Assembly (NCBI RefSeq): GCF_039534165.1 | Contig: NZ_BAAAUX010000011.1 | Location: forward strand, 1 to 64,000 | DNA: 64,000 nucleotides | Origin: Saccharopolyspora_D taberi | GTDB lineage: Bacteria; Actinomycetota; Actinomycetes; Mycobacteriales; Pseudonocardiaceae | Reading direction: 5' to 3' | Shown: piece after piece, positions 24,863 through 34,454 of the stretch | Position numbering within the stretch: position 1 is the stretch's first letter | Layout: the number at the start of each line of letters is the position of its first letter | Program-made: the position numbers and the translations under genes | The notes under the pieces: model-generated | What the model was told of the DNA's origin: nothing | Seen by the model: only the letters and a program-made list of their open reading frames with translations | Database searches by the model: none

Positions 24863-26665
24863 ATGACAACGGCGGACGGGAACACGGCGCGGGCGCGGTT
24901 CGTGGTGCTCAACGACGAGCCGGTCGAGGACGGCCGGGGTGACCTGCTCGGCGTCTCGGAGACGGCGCGGTCGCTCACGGATCTCATCACCACGTCCCGC
25001 TCGTCGACCCCGTTCACGGTGGCCATCGACGCGGGCTGGGGCACCGGCAAGAGCAGCCTCATGCGCCTGATGCGCTCCCAGCTGGAAGCCGACGGCGTTC
25101 CCACCGCGTGGTTCAACGCCTGGACGTCCGGACCGGACGCGCTGGAGGTGCTGATCAAGTCGGTGCTGCTGAGCTTCGACCGCAGCATCCTGCGCCGCGG
25201 CTACCACCGGCTCGCCCGGCGCCGCCGCCTCGTCGGCGTGGCGCGGATCGCCGCCGCCGTGGCGCTCAGCGCCTTCGGGCTCCGGCGGCTGGTCGACGAC
25301 CTGTGGCAGCGGCTGACGGTGGATGCCAAGGCGCGCAACGAGATCCGCGACGTGGTGCGGGAGATGGCCGAGGAGTGGGTGGGGTCCGGGAGCGGACCGG
25401 ACCGCCAGCTCGTGGTCTTCGTCGACGATCTCGACCGCTGCCAGGGCGAGGTCGTGCTGACCGTCTGCGAGGCCATCAAGCTCTACCTCGACGTCCCCGG
25501 GCTGGTGTTCGTCATCGGCTGCGACCAGGCGGTGCTGGCCCGCAACGTGCAGGGGACGGAGGGCGCGGCCCGCGCGCTGGAACACCTGGAGAAGATCGTC
25601 CAGGTCAACTACCGCGCCCCGGTGCCGGACGAGGCCGCCGTGCGCAGGCTCATCGACGGTTACGCCGAGCGCTCGGGCACCGGCGAGCTGTTCCACGACG
25701 GGCTGGCGACCCTGGTCGCCCAGCGCACCAAGCGCAACCCGCGCCGGATCAAGCGGCTGATCAACAGCTTCGTGCTGGAGTACCGGCTCAACCGCGACTG
25801 GCAGCGCTTCGGCCCGGCGGCGCTGGTGCGGATCATCCTGCTCCAGCACTTCTACCCCGGGTTCTACCGGCTGCTCACCGGCACCGGCGACCGCGACTTC
25901 ACGCGGGAGTTCCTGACCTACACCGAAGTCCGCGCCGCTTGCCGGTCGGGGCACCCGACCGACGAGCACTCGGCGTTCTTCACCGGTCTCGGGTTCGCCG
26001 AGCCGCCGACGACCGACCGCGACCGGATGCTCGCGCTGCTCACCGAGGCCGAGCAGGAACTCCCGGTGGAGTTCCCCCAGCTCGCGAGCAACCCGGAGTT
26101 CGTCTCGCTGCTGAGGGAACTGCGCGACGACCCCGAGTTCGACACGCTGCGCACCCATCTCCAGCTCGGTGTGCACCCGGTCTCGGAGGAGCCGGTGAGC
26201 TACACCGTCGACGACCAACCGCCGTACCGGAAGCGCAAGATCCGGCCCCAGCCCGAGAACGGGTTTGCCTGCAACATCCTCTGGATCGACGACCGCTTCG
26301 ATCCCGCGGTGGATGTGCCGGTCAGCCACGACACGCTGGCCCGCGTCCGGAACCGCGGCTTCGACATCCACATCGAGCCTGCCGACTGCCTTCGCACCGC
26401 GCAGCGGAAGCTGGCGCAGTGGACGCCCGACCTGATCATCTCCGACATCTCCCGCGACGGAGACGACGCGGCCGGGTTCGACGATCTGGCCGCGCTCCGC
26501 GTGGAACAGATCTACGAAGGTCCGGTGATCTTCTACACCAGCATCGTCACCCCGGCCCGCATCCGCCGCGCCCGCGAACTCGGGGCGTTCGGGGTGACCG
26601 CCGACCCCGATGAACTGGACAAATGGGTGGAAGTCGTCCTGATGAAGCAACGACTGGCGAAGTGA
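24863..26665 (+). CDS. KAP-family P-loop NTPase fused to a response-regulator-like domain
   Basis: A 600-residue protein. The KAP NTPase occupies about 25-400: Walker A GWGTGKSS at 58-65, a short hydrophobic insert at about 123-140 (RLVGVARIAAAVALSAFGL) between A and B, Walker B LVVFVDDLDR at 183-192 and a sensor-like RTKRNPRRIKRLINSF near 288-303. After a linker, residues 470-595 look like a receiver domain: NILWIDDR (acidic pair 476-477), LIISDIS with the phospho-acceptor position at Asp528, and FYTS with Thr559. The conserved Lys is missing (TADP at 579-582). KAP proteins include phage-exclusion factors such as PifA. No ribosome site precedes the ATG, though AATACT ten bases upstream suggests a leaderless mRNA. 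A GTG three bases earlier is in frame. Confidence 0.85.
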   Translation: MTTADGNTARARFVVLNDEPVEDGRGDLLGVSETARSLTDLITTSRSSTPFTVAIDAGWGTGKSSLMRLMRSQLEADGVPTAWFNAWTSGPDALEVLIKSVLLSFDRSILRRGYHRLARRRRLVGVARIAAAVALSAFGLRRLVDDLWQRLTVDAKARNEIRDVVREMAEEWVGSGSGPDRQLVVFVDDLDRCQGEVVLTVCEAIKLYLDVPGLVFVIGCDQAVLARNVQGTEGAARALEHLEKIVQVNYRAPVPDEAAVRRLIDGYAERSGTGELFHDGLATLVAQRTKRNPRRIKRLINSFVLEYRLNRDWQRFGPAALVRIILLQHFYPGFYRLLTGTGDRDFTREFLTYTEVRAACRSGHPTDEHSAFFTGLGFAEPPTTDRDRMLALLTEAEQELPVEFPQLASNPEFVSLLRELRDDPEFDTLRTHLQLGVHPVSEEPVSYTVDDQPPYRKRKIRPQPENGFACNILWIDDRFDPAVDVPVSHDTLARVRNRGFDIHIEPADCLRTAQRKLAQWTPDLIISDISRDGDDAAGFDDLAALRVEQIYEGPVIFYTSIVTPARIRRARELGAFGVTADPDELDKWVEVVLMKQRLAK

Positions 26666-26680
26666 GGGCCCGCACCGGGC

Positions 26681-26684
<4 letters not shown>
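26662..26684. terminator. Hairpin between convergent KAP and ABC genes
   Basis: GTGAGGGCCCG-CAC-CGGGCTCAC forms nine base pairs with a two-base bulge and a 3-base loop. It covers both convergent stop codons and can end transcription from either side. Confidence 0.5.
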
Positions 26685-27778
<1,094 letters not shown>

Positions 27779-27796
27779 GTCGAAGCTCCTTCGAGG

Positions 27797-28624
27797 TTAT
27801 TTGACCGCGCCCATGGACAGACCGCGCACCAGGTGGTTCTGGGCGAACCAGCCGACCACCATCACCGGCAGCGAGGCCATCAGCGCGGCGGCCGACAGCT
27901 GCGCCCAGTACAGGCCCTCGCTGGTGATGAAGCCGACCAGGAACACCGGAACCGTCCCGGCCTGGGCCGCCGTGAGGTTGACCGCGTAGAAGAACTCGGT
28001 CCAGGAGAAGATCACGCAGATCAGCGCCGTGGCCGCGATGCCGGGCGCCACCACCGGAAGCACCAGCCGGAGCAGCAGGGTCGGCAGGTTGGCCCCGTCG
28101 ACCCGGCCTGCCTCGATCATCTCCCTGGGCACCTCCAGGAAGAACGAGCGCATCATCCACACGGCCAGCGGCAGGTTCATCGCGGTGTAGAGGACGACCA
28201 GCACCCACACGTTGTCCAGCAGCCGCAGGTTCTGCGAGATCACGTACAGCGGGATGATCGCCGCGACGATCGGAAGCATCTTGGTGGACAGGAAGAATCC
28301 CAGGGCGTTGCGGGTTCCCGGCACCGCCGCGATCGACAGCGCGTAGGCCGCCGGGATTCCCAGCAGCAGCACGAGCACAGTGGACACCACGGTCACGAAC
28401 GCCGAATTCCCCAGGTACGGCAGGAAACCGCGTTCGACGATGCCCGCGAACTGCTCCAGCGTCGGGGTGAACAGCAACCTCGGCGGGTCGGTGTAGGCGT
28501 CCGACTCCTGCTTGAACGCCGTCAGCACCATCCACAGCAGGGGGAACACGAACAGGATCGCGACCACCCAGGTCACCGCCGTCAGCGCCCAGCGCCCGGC
28601 GGGGTTGGCGGAACGCACGCTCAT
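27797..28624 (-). CDS. Carbohydrate ABC transporter permease (MalG type)
   Basis: A 275-residue inner-membrane subunit with six hydrophobic helices. The cytoplasmic EAA loop that contacts the ATPase is EMIEAGRVDGANLPTLLLRL with the conserved G/D followed by LP. The start overlaps the stop of the upstream permease by 4 bp, indicating translational coupling. The C-terminus LVRGLSMGAVK is the standard ending of this subunit. Confidence 0.94.
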   Translation of the reverse strand: MSVRSANPAGRWALTAVTWVVAILFVFPLLWMVLTAFKQESDAYTDPPRLLFTPTLEQFAGIVERGFLPYLGNSAFVTVVSTVLVLLLGIPAAYALSIAAVPGTRNALGFFLSTKMLPIVAAIIPLYVISQNLRLLDNVWVLVVLYTAMNLPLAVWMMRSFFLEVPREMIEAGRVDGANLPTLLLRLVLPVVAPGIAATALICVIFSWTEFFYAVNLTAAQAGTVPVFLVGFITSEGLYWAQLSAAALMASLPVMVVGWFAQNHLVRGLSMGAVK

Positions 28625-29556
28625 CTCACCTCACCGCTCACGCCGAAGGTCCGGAACATCAGGCGCAGCGCGAAGGTCGCCACGATCAGCGTCAGCACCA
28701 CCACGATGACGCCCATCGCCGATGACTGGCCGACGTCGAAGCCCTCGAACGCCCGCTGGTAGATGTAGTAGGGCAGGTTCGTGCTGGCGGTGCCCGGACC
28801 GCCCTGGGTCATCAGGAAGATCGCGTCGAAGCTGTTGACCACGTAGATCGCGCCCAGCAGCACGGCCAGCTGCAGGTAGCGGCTCAGCTGCGGCAGCGTG
28901 ATGGAGACGAAGGTGCGCCACCGCCCGGCGCCGTCGACCGCCGCGGCCTCCAACACCTCCCGGGACTGCGCCTGCAGCCCGGCCAGGATCAGCAGCATCA
29001 TGAACGGCGTCCACTGCCACACGATCTGGGCCATCACCGACGCCAGCGGGTACTCCGAGAGCCAGTCGGTGTCACCGCCGAGGACGAAGTTGAGCAGCCC
29101 GTAGGTCGGGTCGAACATCGTCGTCTTCCACAGCAGCGCGCCCGCCGCGGGCAGGATCAGGAACGGGGTGATGAGCAGCGTGCGCACCATGCCCCGGCCG
29201 AGGAACTTCCGGTCCAGCAGCAGCGCCAGACCCAGCCCCAGCAGCATCGCCACCAGCACGCAGACCACGGTGAGCACGACCGTGTTGAGCATCGCGCCGC
29301 GGAACTGGCTGTCGGCGAAGACGTCGACGTAGTTGCTCAGGCCGACGAAGTGCCGCGAGCCGGGGCGCACCAGGTTCCACGACTGGAACGAGTAGAAAAC
29401 GGTGAGCAGGAAGGGGATCTGGGTCACCACGATGGTGAACAGCAGCGCCGGCAGCAGCGGTCCGCGCCGCTTCCACGCCGCCACCGACCACTTGCCGTCG
29501 GGCTTGCGCGTCCTGGTCGCGACCACCGGTGGTGGGGGCGCCGTCAGCTGGGTCAT
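28621..29556 (-). CDS. Carbohydrate ABC transporter permease (MalF type)
   Basis: A 311-residue inner-membrane subunit with six core helices, the first near residues 32-55. The EAA loop is LEAAAVDGAGRWRTFVSITLPQL. It forms the translocation pore with the downstream MalG-type subunit, whose start overlaps its stop. The N-terminal 20 residues are Pro/Arg-rich and cytoplasmic. Confidence 0.94.
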   Translation of the reverse strand: MTQLTAPPPPVVATRTRKPDGKWSVAAWKRRGPLLPALLFTIVVTQIPFLLTVFYSFQSWNLVRPGSRHFVGLSNYVDVFADSQFRGAMLNTVVLTVVCVLVAMLLGLGLALLLDRKFLGRGMVRTLLITPFLILPAAGALLWKTTMFDPTYGLLNFVLGGDTDWLSEYPLASVMAQIVWQWTPFMMLLILAGLQAQSREVLEAAAVDGAGRWRTFVSITLPQLSRYLQLAVLLGAIYVVNSFDAIFLMTQGGPGTASTNLPYYIYQRAFEGFDVGQSSAMGVIVVVLTLIVATFALRLMFRTFGVSGEVR

Positions 29557-29623
29557 CGTCCCTCCTCTGCCTTGCGGGACACCCGCACCCGGTCAGGCCG
29601 ACGAGCAGGCGAAAAAGTGTGGC

Positions 29624-30976
29624 TCATCGGCCCTCCTGGTACGACCTGCCGACCGTCTCGGCGTACTCCTGAGACTGCCGCAGCGCCTCGTCGACCGTGA
29701 TCTGCCCGGCCACCGCCGCCGAGAGCTGCTGGCTGACGCGCGTGCCGAGGTCCTGGAACTCCGGGATCCCCACGAACTGGATCCCCGGGTAGGGCACCGG
29801 CCGCGTCATGGTGTTCTGCTGCTGCGCCTGGTTGATCCCGTCGAGCGTCGGCTGCGCGTACGCCTTGGCCGCCTCGCGGTACTCGGGGATGTCGTAAGTG
29901 GACATCCGCACCCCCGGCGGAACGCGGTTCCAGCCGAAGCTGTTGCCGACGGTGTGCACGAACCGCTTGTCGGTCATCCACCGCATGAAGCTCCAGGCAG
30001 CTTCCTTGTCCTCGGTCACCTTCGGCATCGCCAGCGACCAGGTGTAGAGCCAGCCGCTGCTCGCGGTCCTGTCGACCGGCGCCGCGACATACCCCGACTT
30101 GCCGACGATCGTGCTGCTGGACGGGTCCTCGTTGGTCCCGGCCATGACCGTCGCGTCGTACCACATCGCGGCCTGCCCCTGCGCGTAGCGCGTGCCGCAC
30201 TCGGAGAAGCCCGCGCTGGACGCGCCGACCTCGCCGTGCTCGCGCACCAGGTTGACGTAGAACTCCGCGGCCGCGCGGAACTCCGGCGAAGTCAGCTGCG
30301 CGTTCCAGTTCTCGTCGAACCAGCGGGCGCCGAAGGTGTTGGCCACCGTGCTGAACGGGGCCAGGCTCTCGCCCCAGCCGGGCTTGCCGCGCAGGCAGAT
30401 CCCGGCGACACCGGCCTGCTCGTCGTCGAGCTTCGCGGCGAACTCGGCGATCTGCTGCCACGTCGGGCGTTCCGGCATCGTGAGCCCGGCGCGTTCGAAG
30501 AGGTCCTTGCGGTAGGCCAGGAACGACGACTCGCCGTAGAACGGCACCGCGTACATCGACCCCTGGTGCGACAGCGAGTCCCGGATGCTGGGGATGAAGT
30601 CGGCCTCGTCGTAACCGGGGCTGCGGTCGATGTGCGGCTGGAGGTTCTCCAGCCACCCGTTGGCCGCCCACTGCGGGGTCTCGTAGTTGCTGATCATCAC
30701 CACGTCGAACTCGCCGCCCTCGGTGGCGGTGGAGGCGGTGATCTTGGCGCGCGCCTGGTTCTCCGGCAGCTGCACGAACTTCAGCCGGATTCCCGGGTTC
30801 TCCTGCTCGAACTGCTTGGACAGCGCAACCGCGTCCTCCATCTGCGGGTTGGACACGATCGCGATCACCAGCGTCCGCCCGCCCGCGCCGAGCGCGCCCG
30901 CCCCGGCGCAGCCGGTGAGCGCGAACAGCGCGGCCACCAGCAGCAGCGCGAGCCGCGGCCTGAACCTGCTAGCCAT
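29624..30976 (-). CDS. Sugar/polyol ABC transporter substrate-binding lipoprotein
   Basis: A 450-residue extracytoplasmic receptor. A type II signal peptide ends in the lipobox ALTGC, so Cys23 should be lipidated. The mature part has typical cluster-B features: TLVIAIVSNPQMEDAVALSK, FDVVMISNYETPQWAANGWL, YAVPFYGESSFLAYRKDLFE and GQAAMWYDATVMAG. The pattern resembles the mannitol/sorbitol receptor SmoE family (family knowledge), in agreement with the overlapping polyol-type dehydrogenase gene. Its start lies 8 bp inside the end of that upstream gene. Confidence 0.92.
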   Translation of the reverse strand: MASRFRPRLALLLVAALFALTGCAGAGALGAGGRTLVIAIVSNPQMEDAVALSKQFEQENPGIRLKFVQLPENQARAKITASTATEGGEFDVVMISNYETPQWAANGWLENLQPHIDRSPGYDEADFIPSIRDSLSHQGSMYAVPFYGESSFLAYRKDLFERAGLTMPERPTWQQIAEFAAKLDDEQAGVAGICLRGKPGWGESLAPFSTVANTFGARWFDENWNAQLTSPEFRAAAEFYVNLVREHGEVGASSAGFSECGTRYAQGQAAMWYDATVMAGTNEDPSSSTIVGKSGYVAAPVDRTASSGWLYTWSLAMPKVTEDKEAAWSFMRWMTDKRFVHTVGNSFGWNRVPPGVRMSTYDIPEYREAAKAYAQPTLDGINQAQQQNTMTRPVPYPGIQFVGIPEFQDLGTRVSQQLSAAVAGQITVDEALRQSQEYAETVGRSYQEGR

Positions 30977-31973
30977 CGAAACCTCCCGGCAGCACCTGGA
31001 CCTTCAGTCCCGCACCGCTGCGCATCAGGTCCAGCGCCTTCGGGTACTCCTCCAACGGCAGCGCGTCGGTGAGCAGTTCTGCGGTGTCGACCGCGCCCGC
31101 GGCGACCAGGTCCAGCGCCGCGCCGAAGCTGTGCAGCACCGCCATCGACCCGACGACGGTGATCTCGTCGTTGTAGATCCGGAACGGCGAGAGCGCGACC
31201 CGGGCCTCGGCCGGGGCGACGCCGAAGACCAGCAGCCTGCCGCCGCGGCGAAGCGAGTCGAAGGCGGCCTCGATGGCGGGGGCGGCCCCGGTGCAGTCGA
31301 CGGCCGCGTCGAAGCGCTCGTCGTCGAGTTCGGACACGTCCGCGGCGACCGCGGCGGCGCCGAGCCTGGTGGCGCGGGGAAGCCGGGCGGCGTTGCGGTC
31401 GACGACCGTGACCGAGGCTCCGGCGCGTTGCAGCAACTGCTGCATCACCAGCCCCATCGTCCCCGCGCCGACGACGAGGAACCGCTCCCCCGCCTCGACG
31501 CCGATGCGGCGCACTCCGTGCACCGCGCACGAGACCGGCTCGACCAGGGCGCCTTGCTGCCAGGTCATCGAGTCGGGGATGCGGTAGCAGTTGGCCGACG
31601 GCACCGCGACGTACTCGGCGAAGGCGCCGTCCACGGTGTCGCCGGTCGCGCCCCAGTTGGCGCAGAGGTTGCCGTGCCCGGAGCGGCAGGGGGTGCAGTA
31701 GCCGCAGAACAGCGACGGGTCGACGGCCACCCGGTCGCCGATCCGCCAGCCGCCGGGCACGTCCGGGCCGAGCTCGACGACCTCGCCCGCGAACTCGTGC
31801 CCCGGGACGATCGGGTAGGGCGTGGGCGGGAAGTGGCCGTCGGCGATGTGCAGGTCGGTGCCGCAGATGCCGCAGGCACCGACCTTGATCACGAGCTGCC
31901 GGTCGCCGGGTACGGGATCAGGCACGTCCCCGACCCGCACGGACCCGGGCCGGTCAACGATCGCGGCGCGCAT
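30969..31973 (-). CDS. Zinc-dependent medium-chain dehydrogenase (sorbitol/polyol type)
   Basis: A 334-residue NAD(P)-dependent alcohol dehydrogenase. Catalytic zinc ligands are in GACGICGTDLH and VPGHEFAGE, the four structural-zinc cysteines in FCGYCTPCRSGHGNLC, and the nucleotide fold in FLVVGAGTMGLV. The MDR group containing sorbitol, threonine and L-iditol dehydrogenases fits best. The ATG at 31973 with GAGG upstream is preferred; the longer frame would begin inside the operator. It is the first gene of the ABC operon, so it probably oxidises the imported substrate. Confidence 0.9.
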   Translation of the reverse strand: MRAAIVDRPGSVRVGDVPDPVPGDRQLVIKVGACGICGTDLHIADGHFPPTPYPIVPGHEFAGEVVELGPDVPGGWRIGDRVAVDPSLFCGYCTPCRSGHGNLCANWGATGDTVDGAFAEYVAVPSANCYRIPDSMTWQQGALVEPVSCAVHGVRRIGVEAGERFLVVGAGTMGLVMQQLLQRAGASVTVVDRNAARLPRATRLGAAAVAADVSELDDERFDAAVDCTGAAPAIEAAFDSLRRGGRLLVFGVAPAEARVALSPFRIYNDEITVVGSMAVLHSFGAALDLVAAGAVDTAELLTDALPLEEYPKALDLMRSGAGLKVQVLPGGFDG

Positions 31974-31990
31974 GAGACCTCGTTTCACTC

Positions 31991-32004
31991 TGCTCATATG
32001 AGCA
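31991..32004 (+). promoter_or_regulatory. SorC-type operator, dehydrogenase side
   Basis: TGCTCATATGAGCA is a perfect 14-bp palindrome located 18 bp before the dehydrogenase start. The same core recurs 103 bp away at the regulator start, about ten helical turns, so both sites face the same side of DNA. Confidence 0.75.
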
Positions 32005-32091
32005 CTTTGCGATGTCGCCATCTCGGAACTTGTCGAGCATTGAAGAACTTCGCAGGTGTTACGTCAACCTTTCCGGCGAATTTCGGGTTAT

Positions 32092-32109
32092 GGTGCTCAT
32101 ATGAGCACC
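32092..32109 (+). promoter_or_regulatory. SorC-type operator centred on the regulator start codon
   Basis: GGTGCTCATATGAGCACC is a perfect 18-bp palindrome whose right half begins with the ATG of the regulator gene. Binding here would block the gene's own 5' end, implying autoregulation. It shares the 14-bp core with the site at 31991. Confidence 0.8.
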
Positions 32110-33084
32110 GATCCGACACCGGTCCGGCTCGCCGAGACGCTGACCACGGCGACCGTCGCGCGCCGGTTCTACGTGCAGGGCAGGTCCAAGCTGGAGATCG
32201 CCGAGGAGTTCGGCATCAGCCGCTTCAAGGTCGCCAGGATCCTCACCGCCGCAAGGGAAAGCGGCCTGGTGCGGATCGAGTTCGACCTGCCCGCGCCGAT
32301 CGACCTGCCGCTGTCCGACGACGTCCGCGCCGCCTACGGGCTGCGCCGCGTGCTGGTGCTCAACCGAGCGCATTCCAGGAGCGACAAGCACGGGCAGCGC
32401 AAGCGGATCGGGCAGCTGGCCGCGGATCTGCTCACCGAGATCGTCACCGCCGACGACGTCGTCGGCCTGTCCTGGGCGCGGTCGGTCAACGTCATGGCCG
32501 AGTCGGTCCGCTCGCTGCCGCGCTGCCCGATCGTGCAGCTGTGCGGGGTGCAGGCGGGCATGGACATGCGCGACCGTTCGGTGGAGACCGTCTCCAGGGT
32601 GGCCGCGATCTCCGGCGGCGACGCCTACCCGATCTACGGGCCGCTGGTGCTGCCGGACCGCCGCACCGCCGAGATCCTGCGCGCCCAGCCGGGCATCGCC
32701 GAGACGTTCGCGCAGTTCCGGCACCTGACCAAGGCGGTCGTCAGCATCGGGGCGTGGACCGAGGGCCAGTCCACGGTCTACGACGCGGTCGGCCCGGAGG
32801 AGCGCGAGTCGATCCGGCGGCGGGGTGCCACCGCGGAGATCGCGGCCCGGCTGTTCGACGCCGACGGAAACGCGCTGTCGACCGGGCTTTCCCACCACGT
32901 GCTGGCGATCTCCCAGGAGCAGCTGCGCGCGGTGCCGGAGGTGATCGCGCTCGGCTACAGCGAGCCGAAGGCCGAGGCGGTCGACGCGGTGCTGCGGTCC
33001 GGAGTGGTCAGCACGCTGATCACCGATGCCGAGGTGGCCGAGCTGTTGCTGGGGTTCGCCGCGCGGCGCCCGCCCGGGCACTAG
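32101..33084 (+). CDS. SorC/DeoR-type sugar-binding transcriptional regulator
   Basis: A 327-residue regulator. The N-terminal helix-turn-helix is RRFYVQGRSKLEIAEEFGIS with RFKVARIL; the rest is the sugar-phosphate-binding domain of SorC proteins, with DDVVGLSWARSVNVMAESV, VQLCGVQ and VSIGAWTEGQST, and the closing VIALGYSEPKAEAVDAVL. The ATG at 32101 lies in the centre of an 18-bp palindrome, so the protein probably represses itself and the divergent polyol ABC operon until a phosphorylated sugar or polyol binds (inference from family and layout). Confidence 0.92.
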   Translation: MSTDPTPVRLAETLTTATVARRFYVQGRSKLEIAEEFGISRFKVARILTAARESGLVRIEFDLPAPIDLPLSDDVRAAYGLRRVLVLNRAHSRSDKHGQRKRIGQLAADLLTEIVTADDVVGLSWARSVNVMAESVRSLPRCPIVQLCGVQAGMDMRDRSVETVSRVAAISGGDAYPIYGPLVLPDRRTAEILRAQPGIAETFAQFRHLTKAVVSIGAWTEGQSTVYDAVGPEERESIRRRGATAEIAARLFDADGNALSTGLSHHVLAISQEQLRAVPEVIALGYSEPKAEAVDAVLRSGVVSTLITDAEVAELLLGFAARRPPGH

Positions 33085-33094
33085 GCTCCCGGCC

Positions 33095-33610
33095 ATGCTG
33101 CCGATCCCGGACGACACGGCCTCGCCGAACGGACTGCACGACATCTGCGGGCCGCTGCTCCCGCTGGTCGGGGTGTGGCGGGCGGAGGGCGAGGTCGACT
33201 ACCCCACCATCGACGGCCCGCACCGGTTCGGCCAGCAGCTCGTGATCTCCCACGACGGCCGCCCGTTCCTGCACCACGACGCCCGCGCCTGGCTGCTCGA
33301 CGAGGCGGGCGAGGTGATCCGCCCGGCGGCGCGCGAGACGGGCTGGTGGCGCCCGCAGCCCGACGGCCGGATCGAGCTGCTGCTGACCCACGCCACCGGG
33401 CTGCTGGAGCTGTTCTACGGCACGGCGGGCGAAGCGGAGTGGGAGCTGAGCACCGAGACCGTGCTGCGCTCGGCGAGCGCCAAGGACGTCAACGCCGCCC
33501 GCCGCCGCTACTCGCTGCGGCCCGACGGCCGCCTCACCTACACCGAGCACCGGGCCATGATGGGCAGACCGATGACCTTGCACGTCTCGTCGGTGCTGGA
33601 GCGGAGCTGA
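33095..33610 (+). CDS. Nitrobindin-like heme-binding beta-barrel protein (FABP/THAP4-like)
   Basis: A 171-residue protein of the nitrobindin/DUF1794 family. It has the family fingerprint LVGVWRAEGEVDYPTIDGP near residue 25, FLHHDARAW, a WWRPQPDGRIELLLTHATG strand pair and the C-terminal TLHVSSVLER containing the likely heme-ligating His. Relatives such as M. tuberculosis Rv2717c bind ferric heme and can isomerise peroxynitrite. ATG at 33095 follows the SorC stop by 10 bp, but no functional link to the polyol operon is evident. Confidence 0.88.
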   Translation: MLPIPDDTASPNGLHDICGPLLPLVGVWRAEGEVDYPTIDGPHRFGQQLVISHDGRPFLHHDARAWLLDEAGEVIRPAARETGWWRPQPDGRIELLLTHATGLLELFYGTAGEAEWELSTETVLRSASAKDVNAARRRYSLRPDGRLTYTEHRAMMGRPMTLHVSSVLERS

Positions 33611-33827
33611 CACCAGGTCGACGGCCGGGGCCGCGGTACTCGCCGTGTTCGGAGCGGCGTCGCGCCGACCGCTATGTCGTCGCCGGAATTTCGCCTGCTG
33701 ATCGAACACTGCGCTGTTCGAGTGATCATACCTGAGGTGATCGGAAACCGGCCTCTACCGTACGAGCCGCTTCGATACGGTCCGGGAGCGTCGCATCGAT
33801 TCCTTGGGGAAGGAGCACGCCGCCGCA

Positions 33828-34175
33828 ATGGCTGGAAGAGAGACGTTCGGCACCGGATCACCCGATCCTAGCGGGCCTGTGCCCGAAGATCTCGATGACG
33901 CGTTCGAAGACCCACCGCAAGCGTTTGTACCGTGCAAGCCGGTCAAGGCCGGTTCCGCCGAGGCCACGGTAGAGCTGCGCCGGACTACGACCGGAGAACT
34001 GGCACTGCCGACCTTCACAAGTCTCCGGCGTTTCGTGGAGGGCTGCGGAGACCGGCAGCCGTGGATCGCTGTAGCACGAGCCGACGTGCAGAAGATCGCA
34101 GAGCAAGTGGGCGCGGAGGTCGTGCTGGAAGACGTCGCATTACCCGATACCGAACGGCGAACGGGGAATGAGTGA
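33828..34175 (+). CDS. SseB/SAV_915-like protein
   Basis: A 115-residue protein. The middle and end (ELRRTTTGELALPTFTSLRR, then RQPWIAVARADVQKIAEQVG and VVLEDVALP) follow the pattern of SAV_915/SseB N-terminal-like domains, small proteins often encoded beside type VII secretion-type genes in actinomycetes. The first 30 residues are acidic and Pro-rich. The ATG is 12 bases after an AGGAG, rather far; a TTG at 33804 is the alternative. Its stop overlaps the next ATG as TGATG. It is the first gene of a lower-GC (about 60 percent) four-gene cluster. Confidence 0.65.
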   Translation: MAGRETFGTGSPDPSGPVPEDLDDAFEDPPQAFVPCKPVKAGSAEATVELRRTTTGELALPTFTSLRRFVEGCGDRQPWIAVARADVQKIAEQVGAEVVLEDVALPDTERRTGNE

Positions 34176-34441
34176 TGGGCGGGTTCGAGAACGTGCCCGG
34201 CGAAATGGACATCCTCACGCAAACGCTGGAGACCGGCGCAGCGGGTTTGGACGGGATCGGCCCCGCACCGGTGGCGAACGCTGGTGAGTCCATCGGAGTT
34301 CTCGCCGACGCAGTCGCACGCCTGGCTCGGGCCAGCGCGGGGGTAAGCGGCGGGTTGCACCATGCTGCCGAGGATGTCCGCGCCGCCAAGAGCGAGTACC
34401 TGCGTGCCGATGACACAGGCGCCGACAACATGCCCCGCTGA
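34175..34441 (+). CDS. EspC-like putative type VII secretion substrate
   Basis: An 88-residue all-helical protein beginning MGGFENVPGEMDILTQTLE, the opening style of EspC/EspF-family proteins (ESX secretion-associated). The C-terminal tail contains SEYLRADD, in which YLRAD satisfies the YxxxD/E secretion signal placed after the second helix. It has no Cys and no membrane segment. The start overlaps the previous stop (GTGATG), and 13 bp separate it from the WXG gene, so the two may form the usual heterodimer-like secreted pair (inference). Confidence 0.65.
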   Translation: MGGFENVPGEMDILTQTLETGAAGLDGIGPAPVANAGESIGVLADAVARLARASAGVSGGLHHAAEDVRAAKSEYLRADDTGADNMPR

Positions 34442-34454
34442 CCTTGAGGAAACC

